From: CAYVKM01 sp964452045
Lineage (GTDB): Bacteria; Calditrichota; Calditrichia; RBG-13-44-9
Length of the DNA: 7,902 nt
Direction: 5' to 3'
Assembly: GCA_964452045.1 (NCBI GenBank)
Contig: CAYVKM010000126.1
Coordinates: 1 to 7,902 of the forward strand
Positions 1 to 5,906 of this stretch are shown here, piece by piece. The stretch's first letter is position 1; the number at the start of each line of letters is the position of its first letter. The notes under the pieces are model-generated. The model was not told the origin of the DNA. It saw only the letters and a program-made list of their open reading frames with translations, and searched no databases. The position numbers were made by a program, and so were the translations under genes.

Positions 1-33
1 GCAATAAAAGATAATGATAATCAACTGGCCCAT
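1..33 (-). CDS. possible 5' end of a further gene after ccmB (partial)
   Basis: On the minus strand, 32 bp past the ccmB stop, an ATG at 33-31 opens a frame that stays open to the window edge. Eleven codons are visible and read MGQLIIIIFYC, a strongly hydrophobic start. A GGTGG-like sequence lies about 9-10 nt upstream, and an in-frame TAA just before the ATG excludes an earlier start. In ccm operons the next gene is usually ccmC or the small membrane protein gene ccmD, so a membrane protein of the cytochrome c maturation system is plausible. Eleven codons cannot identify it, and it could be a chance frame. Confidence 0.3.
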   Translation of the reverse strand, partial: MGQLIIIIFYC

Positions 34-65
34 TAATTATTACCACCAGTTTTTATATTCAAACA

Positions 66-749
66 TTAACTTCTCCAATTGAAATAAAATAATAAAAACG
101 ACAAGGTGATAATCACAATTGTAAAGGAAAATAACACCTGAAGGTCTGCTATACAATCGGAAAATTGTTCCCCATCGATGGCCAGCCGGGTAGCATGAAT
201 TCCCGAAATTAAAATGGGAAGTGAGATGGGAAAGGCCAGCACGGCAAACAGCGCTCCCTTGGCGCTGGCCTGAGAAATTATTGCGGCAATTAAAGTCGCA
301 ACCGAAGATAACCCGATACTGCCAATGATAAAAATCAGAAAGAACAGCGGCACATTTTCCACCGATGCACCCATCATGGCCAGATAAAGCGGGACAATGA
401 TAATTTCCAGCCCCAGCAACAGGACCAGATTAAATAACCATTTTCCTAAAAAAACCGTATTGGGAGAGGTAACCAGCCGGAGGGTGTCTGCGGTCTGCTG
501 TTCTTCCTCCCGGACGAATATATGGGCCAAACCGGTCATAGCAGAGAAGAAGAGGATAATCCAGAGCAGCGGTGCCAGAATTTCCGATCGTAGATTCATG
601 GGACCAACCGAGAAGCTTATTGCGGTTAGGGTCGTGACCGCAAACAGCAAAATGGCGTTCATGGCATAACGTGTTCTGAATTCCAGATGTACATCTTTCT
701 GGAATATGTAATAGGCGTTACGCAGAAAGGCTGATTTGTTTGTCGCCAA
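66..749 (-). CDS. ccmB: CcmB-like heme exporter membrane subunit
   Basis: Membrane subunit of the CcmAB ABC transporter of cytochrome c maturation system I, which works with CcmC and CcmD to load heme onto CcmE. The 227 residues match the usual family length of about 220. Roughly six hydrophobic segments are visible near residues 30-50, 57-79, 100-126, 134-160, 166-184 and 203-224. Between the second and third lies the family-typical acidic and basic stretch (REEEQQTADTLRL, 80-92) followed by GKWLFN. The start is a TTG at 749-747, with AGAGGA about 9 nt upstream inside ccmA. No ATG occurs before residue 30, and starting there would cut into the first membrane segment. The gene overlaps the end of ccmA by 32 bp, implying translational coupling and one transcript. 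Family assignment is firm; the heme-related role comes from the family. Confidence 0.88.
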   Translation of the reverse strand: MATNKSAFLRNAYYIFQKDVHLEFRTRYAMNAILLFAVTTLTAISFSVGPMNLRSEILAPLLWIILFFSAMTGLAHIFVREEEQQTADTLRLVTSPNTVFLGKWLFNLVLLLGLEIIIVPLYLAMMGASVENVPLFFLIFIIGSIGLSSVATLIAAIISQASAKGALFAVLAFPISLPILISGIHATRLAIDGEQFSDCIADLQVLFSFTIVIITLSFLLFYFNWRS

Positions 750-1335
750 ATTTAAATTCCTCTGGTTCGTTGGTGGCCAGGATCAATATTTTATCTTTCA
801 TCTGTTTTTGAATCAGCTCATAGACAATGCGTACACCCTCCTCATCCAGATTGGAGGTGGGTTCATCCAGAATCAGGATTTCAGGCTGATGGATAAGCGC
901 CATCACATATTTTGCCCGCTGCAGCATCCCGGAAGAATATGTCCTTAATTCATCCATCTCCCGTCCTTTGAGTCCGAATTGATTCATCAGTTCCTTGAAA
1001 TAATTTAAGTTCACGGTTAATCCTCTTATCCGGGAAAAAAAAGTATAATTCTCCAGGGCGGTCAGATTGTTGTACAGCTGTAAATACGGTCCTACCAGTC
1101 CAACTGCCGAATAGAGTACAGAATGATCGGTGATCTTGCCATTCTGATAAATGGACAGTTTTCCACCCGATGGTCTCAACAGCTGACAAATAATTTTCAC
1201 CAGGGTGGTCTTCCCCGAACCATTCGGACCCATCAACACAACGGAATGTCCGCTTTCAACTTCAAAAGAGATGTTGCTGAAAATAGTTCTTTTATTAAAA
1301 GTATGAGAAATCTGATCTCCGACAATCTGCCACAT
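718..1335 (-). CDS. ccmA: CcmA-like ABC transporter ATP-binding protein
   Basis: Cytoplasmic ATPase that should pair with the CcmB encoded directly downstream, using ATP hydrolysis to release heme-loaded CcmE in cytochrome c biogenesis. In 205 residues it shows Walker A GPNGSGKT (36-43), the CcmA-type region LTALEN (91-96) in place of a classic Q-loop, signature YSSGMLQR (133-140), and Walker B ILILDEP (153-159) with catalytic Glu158. At the switch position, where TH is expected, the sequence reads TN (Asn189). The length and the missing Q-loop glutamine fit CcmA better than a generic ABC ATPase. The ATG at 1335-1333 is directly preceded by an in-frame TGA, so no longer form is possible without recoding. 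Its own ribosome binding site is weak, while a better AAAGGA lies in front of a six-codon upstream frame. Confidence in the ABC ATPase call is very high; the CcmA call rests on the partner gene. Confidence 0.87.
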   Translation of the reverse strand: MWQIVGDQISHTFNKRTIFSNISFEVESGHSVVLMGPNGSGKTTLVKIICQLLRPSGGKLSIYQNGKITDHSVLYSAVGLVGPYLQLYNNLTALENYTFFSRIRGLTVNLNYFKELMNQFGLKGREMDELRTYSSGMLQRAKYVMALIHQPEILILDEPTSNLDEEGVRIVYELIQKQMKDKILILATNEPEEFKFGDKQISLSA

Positions 1336-1649
1336 TCAAAGGTCTATCTTTATCATTTCCTTTACATTATTTAACAAATATAAACAACTGAATCTTATTT
1401 TAAAAACGCTAAGGTAAATATGATTCCTGTCGTTTTATCAAAAAATTTCTTATTTCAAGAAATCAGGAAGTACTCAATTTTTCCCTTGAATTTTGCATTA
1501 AAAATGATATATTAGAATGGAGAGAAATTAGGAAACGCTTTATCGCTTCATTTTTGCTACCAGTTTTTAAATAATCATAAAATCGGAGAGATGGACTGAA
1601 ATTGTTACCACGCTAATTTCATCAGTTTAACTACACCCAGGAGGTGAAA
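1336..1649. other. divergent gene-free region between ccmA and the 82-aa gene
   Basis: This 314-bp AT-rich stretch separates ccmA (minus) from the small plus-strand gene. It holds a candidate plus-strand promoter (1486-1513) and, after it, a leader of about 130 nt with a 7-bp inverted repeat (tgaaatt 1597-1603, aatttca 1615-1621, 11-nt loop). A second AT-only inverted repeat, atttctt 1445-1451 and aagaaat 1457-1463, lies farther left and is weak. Next to ccmA is a six-codon frame, MIKIDL, ending in TGA directly before the ccmA ATG. I could not pick out a convincing ccmA promoter. No longer open frame here has a plausible ribosome binding site. Confidence 0.6.
1486..1513 (+). promoter_or_regulatory. 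candidate sigma70-type promoter for the 82-aa gene
   Basis: A -35-like TTGAAT (1486-1491, four of six consensus positions) and a -10-like TATATT (1508-1513, five of six) are separated by 16 bp. Transcription would start near 1520 and leave a leader of about 130 nt before the start codon. The region is AT-rich, so chance matches are likely and the call is tentative. Confidence 0.4.
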
Positions 1650-1898
1650 ATGCGTGGCAACCCAATAAGGGAATTTGTACCCGACGAATTTTTTTATCTG
1701 CTTAAGGAAATGGGATTTATAAACGAACGGGCTGTACGCGATTTCTATATGAAAAAGCGTTTTGAAGAGCTGAAAACTTATCATTCACCGAAAGACATCT
1801 TTTCCATATTACAAAAGGAATTCCCCTACTTGTCGGAGGATACCGTCCGGAAAATTATCTATTCCCGAAACGGATTCGAATACGCATCTGTTTTTTAG
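1650..1898 (+). CDS. small unrecognised protein, probable helix-turn-helix fold
   Basis: I do not recognise this gene. It encodes 82 residues without signal peptide or membrane segment. The ATG at 1650 is chosen over the GTG at 1644 because the near-perfect ribosome binding site AGGAGGTG (1639-1646) covers the GTG and sits 3 nt before the ATG. The protein is rich in charged and aromatic residues and looks all-helical. Its C-terminal half (about 47-72) reads as helix, short turn and helix: PKDIFSILQKEF, PYL, SEDTVRKIIYSR. The phrase LSEDTVRKIIY resembles the recognition helix of small HTH proteins such as the Mor-like group, so a DNA-binding regulator is a reasonable guess. That is inference from pattern only. 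It is transcribed away from ccmA and towards lpxB, with 36 bp between its stop and that of lpxB. The strong ribosome binding site and own upstream region support a real gene. Confidence 0.7.
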   Translation: MRGNPIREFVPDEFFYLLKEMGFINERAVRDFYMKKRFEELKTYHSPKDIFSILQKEFPYLSEDTVRKIIYSRNGFEYASVF

Positions 1899-1934
1899 AG
1901 ATGGCTTGAAGCCAGACCATTCGAAGGAAAATTT

Positions 1935-3065
1935 TTATTCCAGGAAGGTGACAATCTCCCGGGCGGCCCGTTTGGCTGCCCCGGGAGGTCCTAATTTTTC
2001 CGGTATCATTTTTAGAGAGGTTTGAACTTCCTTGTAATACGATGCATCCCGAAAATACTTATCCAGTTCCCGGATGATATTCCCTACCGTGACGTCTTTC
2101 TGAATAAGCTCGGGAACCACCTGCTTCCCACTCACAATATTAGCCAGCGCAATATTCTTGATCTTCACCAGCATTTTTCCAATTCGATAGGTTATCGGAG
2201 AAACGGTGTAAAGTACAATCATCGGAGTGCCCAGGTACCCGGTTTCCAGCGTGGCAGTACCAGAAGCGACGATTGCAACATGGGCATGTTTCATCAGGTG
2301 ATGGGTATCCCTCTCCACAATGTGTAGACCTGACCTGCCATTTATGATGTGTTCATAGACCGCCAGCGGAACTGAACTGCTCTTACCGACAACAATTTCA
2401 ACAGCCCCCGATTGCTCAAATTCCACAGTCGCATCCACCATAATTGGTAACAGTTTTTTCACCTCATTCAGCCGGGAACCGGGTAGTAATGCTATAATGG
2501 GATTTTCCGGACGCAAATTGTGCTTTTTTCTGAAATCCGCAGAAGAGAGGGATATTTTGATCTCATCAACCAGCGGATGGCCGACAAATTTTGAGGGAAT
2601 ATTATATTCCCGGTAAAAATCTTCCTCAAATTTGAAAATGACCAGGAGGAGGTCAACAAACCTGCGGATTTTTTCGACCCGGTTACGGCCCCATGCCCAG
2701 AGTTGGGGACAGATATAATAAACTACCGGGACATCTATACGGGAGGCGATCCGGGCTAAACGCAGATTAAATCCGGGATAATCTATTAAAATTACCGCAG
2801 CCGGTTTATTGGCTGCCATCCAGCGCTTCAAGTTACCAAGCACCTTAAAGATAAAGGGCAGATGTTTAATTATCTCAGCAAATCCCAGAAAAGCCAGTTG
2901 CTCAAGATGATACAGCAAATTGACACCTTCCCGGGCCATCTCTTCCCCGCCAATTCCAAAGAAGGTTGCATCCGGATTCAACTCCTTCAACGCACCCACC
3001 AGGTCAGCGCCGTGCCGGTCCCCGGAGGGTTCTCCGGCAATTATTAAGAATTTTGCTTTGGCCAT
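1935..3065 (-). CDS. lpxB: lipid-A-disaccharide synthase
   Basis: Glycosyltransferase (GT19 family) acting at the inner face of the cytoplasmic membrane. It joins UDP-2,3-diacylglucosamine to lipid X, giving the lipid A disaccharide 1-phosphate and UDP. Family motifs appear in order over 376 residues: AGEPSGD (10-16), GIGG (37-40), LAFLGFAEI (58-66), IDYPGFN (94-100) with the conserved Asp95, YYICPQLWAWG (117-127), VGHPLVDE (161-168), LLPGSRLNEV (193-202), ASGTATLE (267-274) and VVPELIQ (316-322). The ATG at 3065 is preferred to a GTG at 3104 because it begins directly before the conserved N-terminal strand and has GAAGGG about 11 nt upstream; the 376-residue length is then typical. It stands alone: other lpx genes are not adjacent, and a strong terminator at 3126-3158 separates it from frr upstream. 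No clear promoter of its own is visible in the 60 bp after that terminator. Confidence 0.96.
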   Translation of the reverse strand: MAKAKFLIIAGEPSGDRHGADLVGALKELNPDATFFGIGGEEMAREGVNLLYHLEQLAFLGFAEIIKHLPFIFKVLGNLKRWMAANKPAAVILIDYPGFNLRLARIASRIDVPVVYYICPQLWAWGRNRVEKIRRFVDLLLVIFKFEEDFYREYNIPSKFVGHPLVDEIKISLSSADFRKKHNLRPENPIIALLPGSRLNEVKKLLPIMVDATVEFEQSGAVEIVVGKSSSVPLAVYEHIINGRSGLHIVERDTHHLMKHAHVAIVASGTATLETGYLGTPMIVLYTVSPITYRIGKMLVKIKNIALANIVSGKQVVPELIQKDVTVGNIIRELDKYFRDASYYKEVQTSLKMIPEKLGPPGAAKRAAREIVTFLE

Positions 3066-3125
3066 TGATGAATTTCCCTTCCCTTTGTCGAAAAAAGATA
3101 ACACCGGCTCAATTCAAATGGAACG

Positions 3126-3158
3126 AAAAAAAAATAGCGGGCAACCCCACCCGCTATT
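3126..3158 (-). terminator. strong intrinsic terminator after frr
   Basis: On the minus strand a perfect 9-bp stem (AATAGCGGG pairing with CCCGCTATT; arms at 3150-3158 and 3133-3141, 8-nt loop) runs directly into an uninterrupted U tract (nine A on the plus strand at 3126-3134, partly overlapping the stem). It begins 34 bp after the frr stop. It should end the rpsB-tsf-pyrH-frr transcript before lpxB. Confidence 0.93.
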
Positions 3159-3192
3159 GAATAAAACATCACAATATAAATTTGCAAAATTA

Positions 3193-3753
3193 TCAGTCTT
3201 CCAGAATTTCCTTTTCTTTGGAATTATAGTGTTCATCAACCTTGCCCACATATTCATCGGTCAGTTTCTGGATATCATCCTGCACCTTATGGCTTTCGTC
3301 TTCCGAAATTTCATGATCCTTTTCCAGATTCTTGACATGATCGTTGGCATCCCGGCGTATATTTCTGATCGCTACCCTACTTTCCTCGCAGAATTTCTTG
3401 ATCAATTTTAACAAATCCTGTCTGCGTTCTTCACTCAGTTCGGGAATAGGCACTCGAACCACATTGCCATCATTGGTCGGATTCAAACCGAGATCCGATT
3501 GCAGGATAGCCTTTTCGATTTCTCCGATTAACCTTTTTTCCCAAGGCTGGATAACAAGCAGGCGGGGTTCTGGCGCTGTAATAGAAGAAGCCTGGTTGAG
3601 CGGAACCATCGAGCCATAATAATCAATTTTCACCACATCCAGTAAAGCAGGTGTGGCTCTTCCTGTTCTGATTCGTGATAATTCATGTTGCAGATGCTCC
3701 ACCGATTTTTTCATCCGGTTTTCCGCATCCCGGTAAATTTCATTGGTGGTCAT
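3193..3753 (-). CDS. frr: ribosome recycling factor
   Basis: Cytoplasmic factor that, with EF-G, splits the post-termination ribosome so that subunits, mRNA and tRNA can be reused. The 186 residues equal the standard family length of about 185. Typical features are RIRTGRATPALLD (27-39), the YYGS-PLNQ stretch of domain II (45-54), LGLNPTNDGNVVRVPIPELSEERR (88-111, quoted in part) and RVAIRNIRRDAND (126-138) in the long three-helix domain I. The ATG at 3753 is supported by AAGGGG (3765-3760) 6 nt upstream, within the last codons of pyrH. Only 2 bp separate the pyrH stop from this ATG, so the two are translationally coupled. It is the last gene of the operon and is followed by a strong terminator. 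Confidence 0.97.
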   Translation of the reverse strand: MTTNEIYRDAENRMKKSVEHLQHELSRIRTGRATPALLDVVKIDYYGSMVPLNQASSITAPEPRLLVIQPWEKRLIGEIEKAILQSDLGLNPTNDGNVVRVPIPELSEERRQDLLKLIKKFCEESRVAIRNIRRDANDHVKNLEKDHEISEDESHKVQDDIQKLTDEYVGKVDEHYNSKEKEILED

Positions 3754-3755
3754 TA

Positions 3756-4235
3756 TTATCCCCTTACTTTAGTTCCTATGGATTCTCCCAAAACGACTTT
3801 TTTCAGATTTCCTGGCTGGCTCATATTAAAAATAACGATTGGTAGTTTATTATCCATTGACAGGGTAATTGCGGTTGGATCCATGATCCGAAGTCCTTTT
3901 GATACAACTTGCATATAATTCAATTCCGGAAAAAATTTCGCATCGGGATGCTTCTCCGGATCGGCAGAATAGACGCCATCCACCCGGGTCCCTTTCAAAA
4001 TCACTTCCGCTTCAATTTCGATTGCTCTTAAAACGGCGGCTGTATCGGTGGTAAAATAAGGATTTCCAGTGCCTGCAGCAAATATTACGATACGGCCCTT
4101 CTCCAGATGCCGGATTGCCCGGCGCCGGATAAACGGCTCCGCCACCTGCTCCATGGGAAAAGCGGTCTGCACCCGGGTATACTGACCAATATTCTCCAGG
4201 GCATTCTGCATGGCCATGCCGTTGATCACCGTAGC
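3756..4235 (-). CDS. pyrH: UMP kinase, C-terminal two thirds (5' end lost in assembly gap)
   Basis: Bacterial hexameric UMP kinase of the amino acid kinase fold, converting UMP to UDP with ATP in pyrimidine nucleotide synthesis. The visible 159 residues begin at ATVINGMAMQ, which aligns with about residue 83 of E. coli PyrH, so roughly 82 N-terminal residues, including the glycine-rich phosphate-binding part, lie in the gap. Present are AGTGNPYFTTDTAA (UMP-binding region), the IEIEAEVILKGTRVDGVYSADP stretch (quoted in part in findings), and the C-terminal MDPTAITL with KLPIVIFNM. The gene stops with TAA at 3758-3756, 2 bp before frr. Truncation is an assembly effect, not a pseudogene. The apparent continuous frame with tsf across the N run is not a real fusion. 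Confidence 0.95.
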   Translation of the reverse strand, partial: ATVINGMAMQNALENIGQYTRVQTAFPMEQVAEPFIRRRAIRHLEKGRIVIFAAGTGNPYFTTDTAAVLRAIEIEAEVILKGTRVDGVYSADPEKHPDAKFFPELNYMQVVSKGLRIMDPTAITLSMDNKLPIVIFNMSQPGNLKKVVLGESIGTKVRG

Positions 4236-4335
4236 NNNNNNNNNNNNNNNNNNNNNNNNNNNNNNNNNNNNNNNNNNNNNNNNNNNNNNNNNNNNNNNNN
4301 NNNNNNNNNNNNNNNNNNNNNNNNNNNNNNNNNNN
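4236..4335. other. assembly gap of exactly 100 N
   Basis: One hundred undetermined bases. The round number is the usual scaffold placeholder for a gap of unknown size. From the flanking proteins, the missing DNA should encode about 25 C-terminal residues of EF-Ts, an intergenic spacer and about 82 N-terminal residues of UMP kinase. That is roughly 350-420 bp, so the real distance probably exceeds the placeholder. Confidence 0.97.
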
Positions 4336-4856
4336 AGGTAATCTTTAATCGATTTTTCCGGATCCCGGATATAGGCCTGCTCAAGCAAGACATTCTCGGC
4401 ATAGAATTTTTCCATTTTTCCGGTAGCGATTTTCTCCAAAATATTTTCCGGCTTTCCGCTTTCCGCAGCCTGTTCCTTGTAAATACGCATTTCCCGATCA
4501 ACGACGTCCTGGGGCATGGTTTCCCGGTCAATTGATATCGGGTTCGATGCGGCAATGTGCATGGCTAAATTATGAACAAAATCTTTGAATTCATCAGTTT
4601 TGGCAACAAAATCGGTCTCGCAGTTCACCTCAACCAGAACGCCCAGTTTGTCACCGGGGTGAATATAGGCATGGATCAAACCATCTTTTACCTCACGGCT
4701 GGCCTTTTTTTCTGCCTTGGCAATTCCCTTCTTGCGGAGAATTTCAACCGCTTTTTCCATATCACCACCAGACTCTTTAAGAGCGTTCTTACAATCCATC
4801 ATTCCTGCACCGGTCTTCTCCCGAAGTTCCTTTACAGTTTTCGCAGAAATTTCCAT
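4336..4856 (-). CDS. tsf: elongation factor Ts, short form (3' end lost in assembly gap)
   Basis: Guanine nucleotide exchange factor that recycles EF-Tu from its GDP to its GTP form in translation. The visible 173 residues show the N-terminal UBA-like domain (about 1-45, with LREKTGAGMMDCKNAL at 11-26), VEVNCETDFVAKTDEF (75-90) with the conserved TDFVA that contacts EF-Tu, and SGKPENILEKIATGKMEKF (133-151). The last of these follows the first core repeat directly. The second core subdomain of the E. coli protein (283 residues) is therefore absent, as in the short EF-Ts of about 200 residues known from Thermus and many other phyla; only about 25 residues should be missing. The ATG at 4856 has AGGAG (4867-4863) 6 nt upstream, and the gene follows rpsB by 27 bp. 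Confidence 0.95.
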
Positions 4857-4883
4857 TCAATTCTCCTATCCTAAACTTTCTGT

Positions 4884-5753
4884 TTATTCTGCTGCTTTTT
4901 CTTCTTCTACTGCTTTTTCTTCTTTCGTTTTTTCTTTCTTTACTGCTTTTGTTTCCTTTGATACCTTTTCAACTTTTTCTACTTTTTTAGCTTTTTCAGC
5001 TTTATCTTGTATTTCTACTTTTTCCTCTTTTTTCACCGCCATTTCCTCTTCTTCCAGGGCTTTGGCCTGGATAGACTCACGACCTTCCAGAATGGCGTCG
5101 GCCACGATTTTGGAAATGATGGTCACAGATTTGGTTGAATCATCATTGCCGGGAATGGGATAGTCGATCAGATCCGGATCGCAATTGGTATCCACCAGGG
5201 CAAATATGGGGATATTCAATTTCCGGGCTTCCTTAACCGCAATTTCCTCTTTCTTAATATCCACGATAAAAATGGCTGAAGGAATTTTCTTCATATCCTG
5301 AATGCCAATAAATACCTTTTTCATCTTTTCGATTTCACGGTCAATATGCAATCGCTCTTTTTTGGTCAATTTTTCAATAGTACCATCAAGGTTCATCTTT
5401 TCCAGATTTTCCAGGTGACGAATACTCTTTTTTATGGTGGAAAAATTAGTGAGCGTTCCACCCAGCCAGCGTTCCACGATGTAAGGCATTTCGCAGCGTA
5501 TCGCCTCAGATTGCAGGATCTCTTTGGCCTGATTCTTGGTACCGACAAACAGGATCGGATCGCCGGTGGCGGCAATTTCCTTCAGCGCATTATATGCTTT
5601 TTCCAGATTCTGCATGGTTTTCTGCAGATCGATAATATGGATCCCGTTCCGCTCCATAAAAATATAGGGTTTCATTTTAGGATTCCAGCGGCGGGTGAGA
5701 TGTCCGAAGTGGACACCGGATTTAAGTAAATCTTCGAGTGAGGTTTTTAACAT
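4884..5753 (-). CDS. rpsB: 30S ribosomal protein S2 with long charged C-terminal tail
   Basis: Small-subunit protein S2, bound between head and body of the 30S subunit and needed for S1 association and initiation. The core (about 1-233) has the family signature SGVHFGHLTRRWNPKMKPYI (12-31), IHIIDLQKT (38-46), FVGTKNQAKE (69-78), ERWLGGTLTNF (94-104) and LVDTNCDPDLIDYPIPGNDD (186-205). From about 234 to 289 follows an extra tail made almost only of Lys, Glu, Ala and Val, so 289 residues against about 240 in E. coli. The ATG at 5753 is chosen over a GTG at 5822. The ATG has AAAGGAG (5765-5759) 5 nt upstream and gives the normal S2 start, while the longer reading would translate the structured leader. 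It is probably the first gene of the rpsB-tsf-pyrH-frr operon, preceded by a terminator and a structured leader. Confidence 0.97.
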   Translation of the reverse strand: MLKTSLEDLLKSGVHFGHLTRRWNPKMKPYIFMERNGIHIIDLQKTMQNLEKAYNALKEIAATGDPILFVGTKNQAKEILQSEAIRCEMPYIVERWLGGTLTNFSTIKKSIRHLENLEKMNLDGTIEKLTKKERLHIDREIEKMKKVFIGIQDMKKIPSAIFIVDIKKEEIAVKEARKLNIPIFALVDTNCDPDLIDYPIPGNDDSTKSVTIISKIVADAILEGRESIQAKALEEEEMAVKKEEKVEIQDKAEKAKKVEKVEKVSKETKAVKKEKTKEEKAVEEEKAAE

Positions 5754-5780
5754 GATAACTCCTTTCTTGGGTTTTACCTC

Positions 5781-5843
5781 CACCACCTTCGGCCTTTTAG
5801 TTACCCTGCCGCGGCAGGACACCCGCTAAAAGATTGGGTGGTG
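5781..5843 (-). promoter_or_regulatory. candidate structured autoregulatory leader of rpsB
   Basis: The untranslated region before rpsB can fold, on the minus-strand RNA, into three nested helices. The outer one pairs CACCACC (5843-5837) with GGUGGUG (5787-5781), 7 bp. The middle one pairs CUUUUAG (5832-5826) with CUAAAAG (5800-5794), 7 bp. The apex is the palindrome CCUGC-CGCG-GCAGG (5818-5805), extendable by three further pairs, two of them G-U. No U tract follows, so it is not a terminator, and it ends 28 nt before the rpsB start. In E. coli, S2 represses rpsB-tsf through the rpsB 5' UTR, so a similar role is likely here. The fold is seen in the sequence; the ligand is inferred. Confidence 0.65.
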
Positions 5844-5858
5844 TGCGATTTAAATATG

Positions 5859-5887
5859 AAAAACCCTTCCAAACGTAAAAGGAAGGG
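5859..5887 (-). terminator. intrinsic terminator after rpsI
   Basis: On the minus strand a perfect 7-bp stem, CCCTTCC (5887-5881) with GGAAGGG (5870-5864), encloses a 10-nt loop and is followed at once by TTTTT (5863-5859). It lies 20 bp past the rpsI stop. It should end the rplM-rpsI transcript, perhaps with readthrough into rpsB, since only about 100 bp separate it from the rpsB start. Confidence 0.85.
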
Positions 5888-5906
5888 CAATGTTAAATTT
5901 CTCCTG

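Noticed and set aside
1902..1914. Palindrome tggcttgaagcca between the convergent ends of the 82-aa gene and lpxB, possible terminator
   Set aside because: The stem is only 4-6 bp, and no T tract follows directly on either strand; the nearest T run on the plus strand is about 16 nt away.
3066..3104. N-terminal extension of LpxB from a GTG at 3104
   Set aside because: No ribosome binding site is seen there, and the 13 extra residues precede the usual LpxB start.
4717..5163. Ser/Phe-rich plus-strand frame opposite rpsB and tsf
   Set aside because: It is the antisense reading of the Lys/Glu-rich S2 tail; the composition is a by-product of that low-complexity sequence.
5754..5822. N-terminal extension of S2 from a GTG at 5822
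   Set aside because: It has no family match, would translate the structured leader, and the ATG at 5753 has an excellent ribosome binding site.
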